64,000 bases of DNA from Blautia faecis. GTDB taxonomy: Bacteria > Bacillota > Clostridia > Lachnospirales > Lachnospiraceae. Shown in pieces: positions 60,219 through 64,000 of the stretch (position 1 is the first letter of the stretch; each line of letters begins with the position of its first letter). The notes beneath the pieces were generated by a model. It made no database searches, had not been told where the DNA came from, and worked only from the letters and a program-made list of their open reading frames with translations. The DNA lies in assembly GCF_020554845.1 (NCBI RefSeq), contig NZ_JAJCIA010000006.1, positions 62,001 through 126,000 on the forward strand, in the 5' to 3' direction. Position numbers and translations under genes: made by a program.

Positions 60219-60794
60219 TTAAATTAATCCTGAAAATCCGAAAAATGCAATCGCCATCAGTCCAGCTGTCAAAAGAACGGTTGGAAATCCCTGGAATGAT
60301 TCCGGAATATCGTTGTAGGCAATTTTCTCACGGATTCCTGCCATCAGCACAATAGAAATGGAGAAACCAAATGCTGTTGCGAAACCGTTTACAGTGCCTT
60401 CCAGAATATTGTAATCCTTCTGCACGTTTGTAAGAGCCACACCAAGAACTGCACAGTTTGTGGTGATCAGAGGCAGATACACGCCAAGTGCTTTATAAAG
60501 AGAAGGCATACTTTTCTTCAGGAACATTTCTACGAACTGCACCAGTGCTGCAATGATCAGAATGAACACGATGGTCTGAAGGTAAGTCAGATCAAGCGGC
60601 TGAAGGATCAGCTTGTAGATCACACTCGTTACAAAGGAGGACAATGTGATTACGAAAATAACCGCGCCACCCATACCAGCTGCAGTATCTGTAGTCTTGG
60701 AGACTCCAAGGAAAGGGCAAAGTCCCATAAACTGGCTCAAGACTACGTTATTTACCAGCGCAGAGCTTACAATGATCAGTAATAATTCTTTCAT
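60219..60794 (-). CDS. rnfA: Rnf complex membrane subunit RnfA
   Basis: A 191-residue protein with six predicted helices, opening LLLIIVSSALVNNVVLSQFM with the Cys motif GLCPFLGVSK. With RnfE it forms the inverted-topology pair that holds a shared membrane iron-sulfur centre and moves Na+ or H+. Twelve bases from rnfB. Confidence 0.95.
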   Translation of the reverse strand: MKELLLIIVSSALVNNVVLSQFMGLCPFLGVSKTTDTAAGMGGAVIFVITLSSFVTSVIYKLILQPLDLTYLQTIVFILIIAALVQFVEMFLKKSMPSLYKALGVYLPLITTNCAVLGVALTNVQKDYNILEGTVNGFATAFGFSISIVLMAGIREKIAYNDIPESFQGFPTVLLTAGLMAIAFFGFSGLI

Positions 60795-60800
60795 CTTCTC

Positions 60801-61511
60801 TTACCCCCTTTTTCCCGAACACATGGAATTTCCGCAGGAAGCACAGCCACCCTTGCAATCCGGATTGCTTGGATCGATGCCCCGTTTTGCAGCACCAATC
60901 TTGAATTTGTTCTGAAGCGCAGATAAAAATGCAAGGACAAAAAATGCGCCAGGTGCAAGAATAAAGATGGTTACCGGCTCATAGCCCATTTTTCCTGCTG
61001 CAGCGTCTGCAAGAGGAAGGATCTGTTTGCCGAAAATACTGCCGGCACCGATCAGCTCACGTACTGCTCCGATGCAGGTGATGCTTAAAGTAAATCCAAG
61101 TCCCATTCCAATACCATCAAAAAGTGAGGGAATTGGTTTGTTCTTGGATGCATAAGCCTCTGCTCTTCCCAGGATGATACAGTTTACAACGATCAGCGGA
61201 ATGTAAATTCCAAGGGAAGAATACAAAAACGGGATAAAGCCCTGGAGAAGCATCTGCACAATTGTTACAAAGGATGCTACAACAACAATGTAAGCAGGCA
61301 TACGCACACTGTCCGGAATAAAATTACGGAGCAGGGAGATCATCAGGTTGGATGCTGCCAGAATCACCGTTGTGGTAAGTCCCATTCCGATACCATTGAT
61401 TGCAGATGTGGTGATGGCCAGTGTTGGACACATACCAAGCATCAGCACAAAAGTAGGATTTTCTTTGATAATACCATTTATCAGTCGCTCAGATGGTGTA
61501 TTCTTTTTCAT
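60801..61511 (-). CDS. rnfE: Rnf complex membrane subunit RnfE
   Basis: A 236-residue membrane subunit with six predicted helices and the conserved MLGMCPTLAITTSAINGIGMG segment (Cys for the shared cluster). The C-terminal tail carries extra Cys residues (NPDCKGGCASCGNSMCSG), which may bind metal and are seen in clostridial RnfE. It overlaps rnfG by four bases. Confidence 0.94.
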   Translation of the reverse strand: MKKNTPSERLINGIIKENPTFVLMLGMCPTLAITTSAINGIGMGLTTTVILAASNLMISLLRNFIPDSVRMPAYIVVVASFVTIVQMLLQGFIPFLYSSLGIYIPLIVVNCIILGRAEAYASKNKPIPSLFDGIGMGLGFTLSITCIGAVRELIGAGSIFGKQILPLADAAAGKMGYEPVTIFILAPGAFFVLAFLSALQNKFKIGAAKRGIDPSNPDCKGGCASCGNSMCSGKRG

Positions 61512-62122
61512 TTCTGGCTGCCCCCTTTCTCATAACGGAATGCGGCAAGTCCTGCATTGACGCCATTTGTCATGGCATTTGTGGTAATTGTCGCACCACT
61601 TAAAGCATCGATCTCATCATCAGAGGTGGCACCAGTTTTTGTATAGGTAAATTTCTCTACGTTCTTATCCTTGAACTGATTTTTAAAATCATCTGTAGTT
61701 GCACGCATACCAAGACCAGCGGTCTCACTGATGGATAAAATGGAAATTCCGTTCAGAGTTCCATCATCCTGAACGCCCATGGCAAACTGAATGTCCCCGC
61801 CATAGCCTTCTGAGGTTGTTACGGTAAAGGCATAGCCAAGTTCATTTCCCTGGTCATCCTTTGCCAGCATGACTTCATCAATATTCTGAGCTTTGAAACC
61901 GTTTTCATCCAGATAGCTTTCCAGATCCGTATCCTCACCGCTTGTAACTGTCTCGAAGCTGGCTGCATCAGCAAATACTGCCTTATATGCCTCTTCTTTC
62001 TCTTTCGCCTGCTGGCTTGCAATCGGACCTGCTGTAATATCGTTTACAAGACCAAGAAGCAGCCCGGAAACCAGTGTGATCACGGTCAGCGCAAGAGTAT
62101 CTTTTACGATCTTATTTTTCAT
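61508..62122 (-). CDS. rnfG: Rnf complex FMN-binding subunit RnfG
   Basis: A 204-residue protein with one N-terminal membrane helix and an external FMN-binding domain. The flavin is covalently linked to the Thr in SGATITTNAMTNGV near residue 180. Overlaps rnfD and rnfE by four bases each. Confidence 0.95.
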   Translation of the reverse strand: MKNKIVKDTLALTVITLVSGLLLGLVNDITAGPIASQQAKEKEEAYKAVFADAASFETVTSGEDTDLESYLDENGFKAQNIDEVMLAKDDQGNELGYAFTVTTSEGYGGDIQFAMGVQDDGTLNGISILSISETAGLGMRATTDDFKNQFKDKNVEKFTYTKTGATSDDEIDALSGATITTNAMTNGVNAGLAAFRYEKGGSQK

Positions 62123-63099
62123 TTCTTCGCGCCTCCTTTTCCAAAAGCAACCGGACGGGTGAAACGCTCAATCTGAGGTACCAGCAGGTTGCAGAAAATA
62201 ATCGCATAGGAAACGCCCTCTGCGGAAGCTCCGAAAATACGGAAAATTCCGGTAAGAACACCAAGACAGACGCCATATACATACTGCCCCTTTGGTGTAA
62301 TGGGGCTTGTAACGTAGTCCGTCGCCATAAACCATGCACCAAGCATAAGACCACCACCACAGAGATGGGTGAGCAGATAATTTACATCAAAGCCTTTGCC
62401 GGAAGCGAGCATGTAGATGATCACAAATACTGCAAAGCTGCCGATATAGGTCAGCGGAATTCTGGCGCTGATCACTTTGTAGCAAAGCAGGATTGCTGCA
62501 CCGATCAGGATGGCAATTACAGAAGTCTCTCCGATGGTTCCCTGGATATTACCAAAAATCAGATTCTTAACCGGAACGGAGGAGCCTGCCACAAAGCCAT
62601 GGTCACGAAGAGCGGCCAGAGGAGTGGCGCCTGTCACACCGTCAACTGCACCTTTAAAGCTGTCTGATACAGAAAAATCTGTCATCTTGCCGGCAAAGGA
62701 AATCATAAGGAAACAGCGGGCTGCCAGGGCCGGATTTATAAAGTTCTGTCCAAGACCGCCAAAAAGCTGTTTTACCACAATAATTGCAAAAATACTGCCG
62801 AGCACCGGGATCCAGAGCGGAATTCCTGCCGGCATATTCAGGCCGATAAGAAGTCCGGTTACCACTGCACTGAAATCCTTCACAGTGTTCTTTTTGTGCA
62901 TAAAATGATCATATAACCACTCTGCAAGCGCTGCTGAACCGGTGGATACCACCAGAACGGCAAGAGCCTTTAATCCATGATTATAAATTCCCATAAGGGC
63001 AGCAGGCAAAAGCGCTATGACAACCAACTGCATGATTTTTGCAGTGGTCATCCTTGCCCGGACATGGGGATTAGATGATACATTAAACATTTGTTCCAT
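62119..63099 (-). CDS. rnfD: Rnf complex membrane subunit RnfD
   Basis: A 326-residue polytopic subunit with about ten predicted helices. It has a covalent FMN site DGVTGATPLAAL near residue 155 and GLGQNFINPALAARCFL near 115. Electron transfer from here to RnfG and the ion path lie in the membrane. It follows rnfC by 17 bases. Confidence 0.95.
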   Translation of the reverse strand: MEQMFNVSSNPHVRARMTTAKIMQLVVIALLPAALMGIYNHGLKALAVLVVSTGSAALAEWLYDHFMHKKNTVKDFSAVVTGLLIGLNMPAGIPLWIPVLGSIFAIIVVKQLFGGLGQNFINPALAARCFLMISFAGKMTDFSVSDSFKGAVDGVTGATPLAALRDHGFVAGSSVPVKNLIFGNIQGTIGETSVIAILIGAAILLCYKVISARIPLTYIGSFAVFVIIYMLASGKGFDVNYLLTHLCGGGLMLGAWFMATDYVTSPITPKGQYVYGVCLGVLTGIFRIFGASAEGVSYAIIFCNLLVPQIERFTRPVAFGKGGAKK

Positions 63100-63116
63100 T
63101 CGTTTCTTCCCCCTTA

Positions 63117-64000
63117 TTATTTCTTCTTCCTGCTTGCCAGAACCATTTTACGCATGGACTTAATGCTCTGGGTCAGCGGACGTTTGGCCGGACAGATGTA
63201 ACTGCAGCAGCCGCATTCACAGCATTCCATTCCATCAAACTTCTGGAAGCTCTCCATATCGCCGCGCTGTGCAAAAGTCGCAAGTCTTGCCGGAATAACA
63301 TGTCCGGGACAGACACTTACACAGCGTCCGCAGTTAATGCAGGCTGTCTCTTCCTCTTTCGCATCTGATACCGGGTCACTCTGCATACACAGAAGGGAAG
63401 AAGAGGTCTTCACACATGGTACATGAAGATCATACATGGCAAATCCCATCATAGGACCGCCGGAAATCACCTTACCGGCATGCTCCTTCAGGCCACCGGC
63501 TGCGTCGATCAGTTCGGCCATATCCGTTCCTGTACAGACTTCAAAATGTGCCGGACGGTTGATGCCCTTACCAGTTACTGTGAAAATCCGCTTCATGATC
63601 GGTCTTCCAAGTGCCACTGCGTCATAAATACTGCATATTGTTTCAACATTATCTACAATACATCCGGCATCTGCTGGAAGCATGGATGAGTTGATTTCTC
63701 TTCCTGTCACTGCATAGATCAGGGTACGCTCACCACCCTGGGGATATTTGGTCATCAGTTCTTTTACTTCGATATTCGGGACTCCGGCAGCCAGTTCTTT
63801 CATTCTGGCAATACAATCCGGCTTATTGTCCTCAATGCAGATACAACCCTTTGCATTTGGAAAAAGTCCGACTACGATTTTCAGTCCTTCCACAACCTTC
63901 TCCGGCTGATCCATCATGCGCCTGTAATCACTTGTAAGATAGGGCTCACATTCTGCACCGTTCACCAATATGTATTCAATCTTGTCAGGCTCCTTGGGGG
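63117..64000 (-). CDS. rnfC: Rnf complex subunit RnfC (5' part outside the window)
   Basis: The visible 293 residues are the C-terminal part of RnfC, the NADH-reducing peripheral subunit. They include the end of the SLBB/NQO1-like region (VNGAECEPYLTSDYR and GKGINRPAHFEVCTGTDM). Two [4Fe-4S] motifs, CINCGRCVSVCP and CECGCCSYICP, then a short basic tail, follow. The reading frame is open to the window edge, and the start codon lies beyond it. First gene of the rnf operon in the standard order C-D-G-E-A-B. Confidence 0.95.
   Translation of the reverse strand, partial: PKEPDKIEYILVNGAECEPYLTSDYRRMMDQPEKVVEGLKIVVGLFPNAKGCICIEDNKPDCIARMKELAAGVPNIEVKELMTKYPQGGERTLIYAVTGREINSSMLPADAGCIVDNVETICSIYDAVALGRPIMKRIFTVTGKGINRPAHFEVCTGTDMAELIDAAGGLKEHAGKVISGGPMMGFAMYDLHVPCVKTSSSLLCMQSDPVSDAKEEETACINCGRCVSVCPGHVIPARLATFAQRGDMESFQKFDGMECCECGCCSYICPAKRPLTQSIKSMRKMVLASRKKK

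Overview
The window is chromosomal DNA from an anaerobic gut-type Firmicute, most likely Lachnospiraceae and close to Blautia or Ruminococcus. The evidence is a class III anaerobic ribonucleotide reductase (nrdDG), a complete Rnf complex (rnfCDGEAB, cut by the right edge), the sporulation gene gerW, the rpmB / yloU-fakA-recG neighbourhood typical of Firmicutes, strong AGGAGG-type ribosome binding sites and several interspersed repeat families. The genus is an inference.

Layout. 1-5.6 kb: 3' end of a GHKL histidine kinase, an AEC transporter, a small unknown gene and a sugar ABC importer (binding protein and two permeases, no ATPase). 5.9-8.8 kb: nrdD-nrdG behind a NrdR-like box pair. 8.8-18.5 kb: a 1600-residue secreted protein built only of FN3-like modules, a stand-alone 5'-3' exonuclease, a two-gene M56 (BlaR1-like) membrane peptidase locus and a MATE exporter. 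18.6-24.9 kb: a signalling cluster with two GGDEF proteins and a 1204-residue hybrid kinase carrying an HD-GYP-like domain. 25-32.5 kb: miaB, a DUF6465 protein, recG, fakA/yloV and yloU.

32.57-43.5 kb is a compact integrated element of about 10.9 kb inserted between the divergent genes yloU and rpmB. It carries a Tn916-family integrase, an excisionase-like protein, a RepA-type ATPase, a primase zinc-finger-like protein, an RHH regulator with three operator copies, an XRE repressor with a fully overlapping divergent promoter pair, many small unknown genes (three of them only 33-48 codons), and next to its right end a par/Fst-like type I toxin-antitoxin locus. No conjugation, relaxase, terminase or capsid gene is visible, so it looks like a minimal satellite-type or integrative replicating element.

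43.6-64 kb: rpmB, a 45-residue membrane peptide, gerW with a DUF2953 gene, a Nudix hydrolase, a division/peptidoglycan cluster (zapA, U32 protein, ftsW/rodA-like, transpeptidase), ruvAB, a YibE/F protein with an alkaline phosphatase, a duplicated CmpB-type membrane protein and the rnf operon. Most genes here are on the minus strand.

Three repeat families recur between genes: a MITE-like element with AGAGCGTGTTTGAAAAA ends (4 copies), a GTTACTGTTCACT-bounded element (5 full or partial copies), and a 51-bp hairpin unit that is tandem in the ABC operon. A separate giant 184-bp inverted repeat lies upstream of miaB. Most product calls rest on motif recognition by eye. The main inferences are the exact ends of the island, the toxin-antitoxin function and the regulatory switches.
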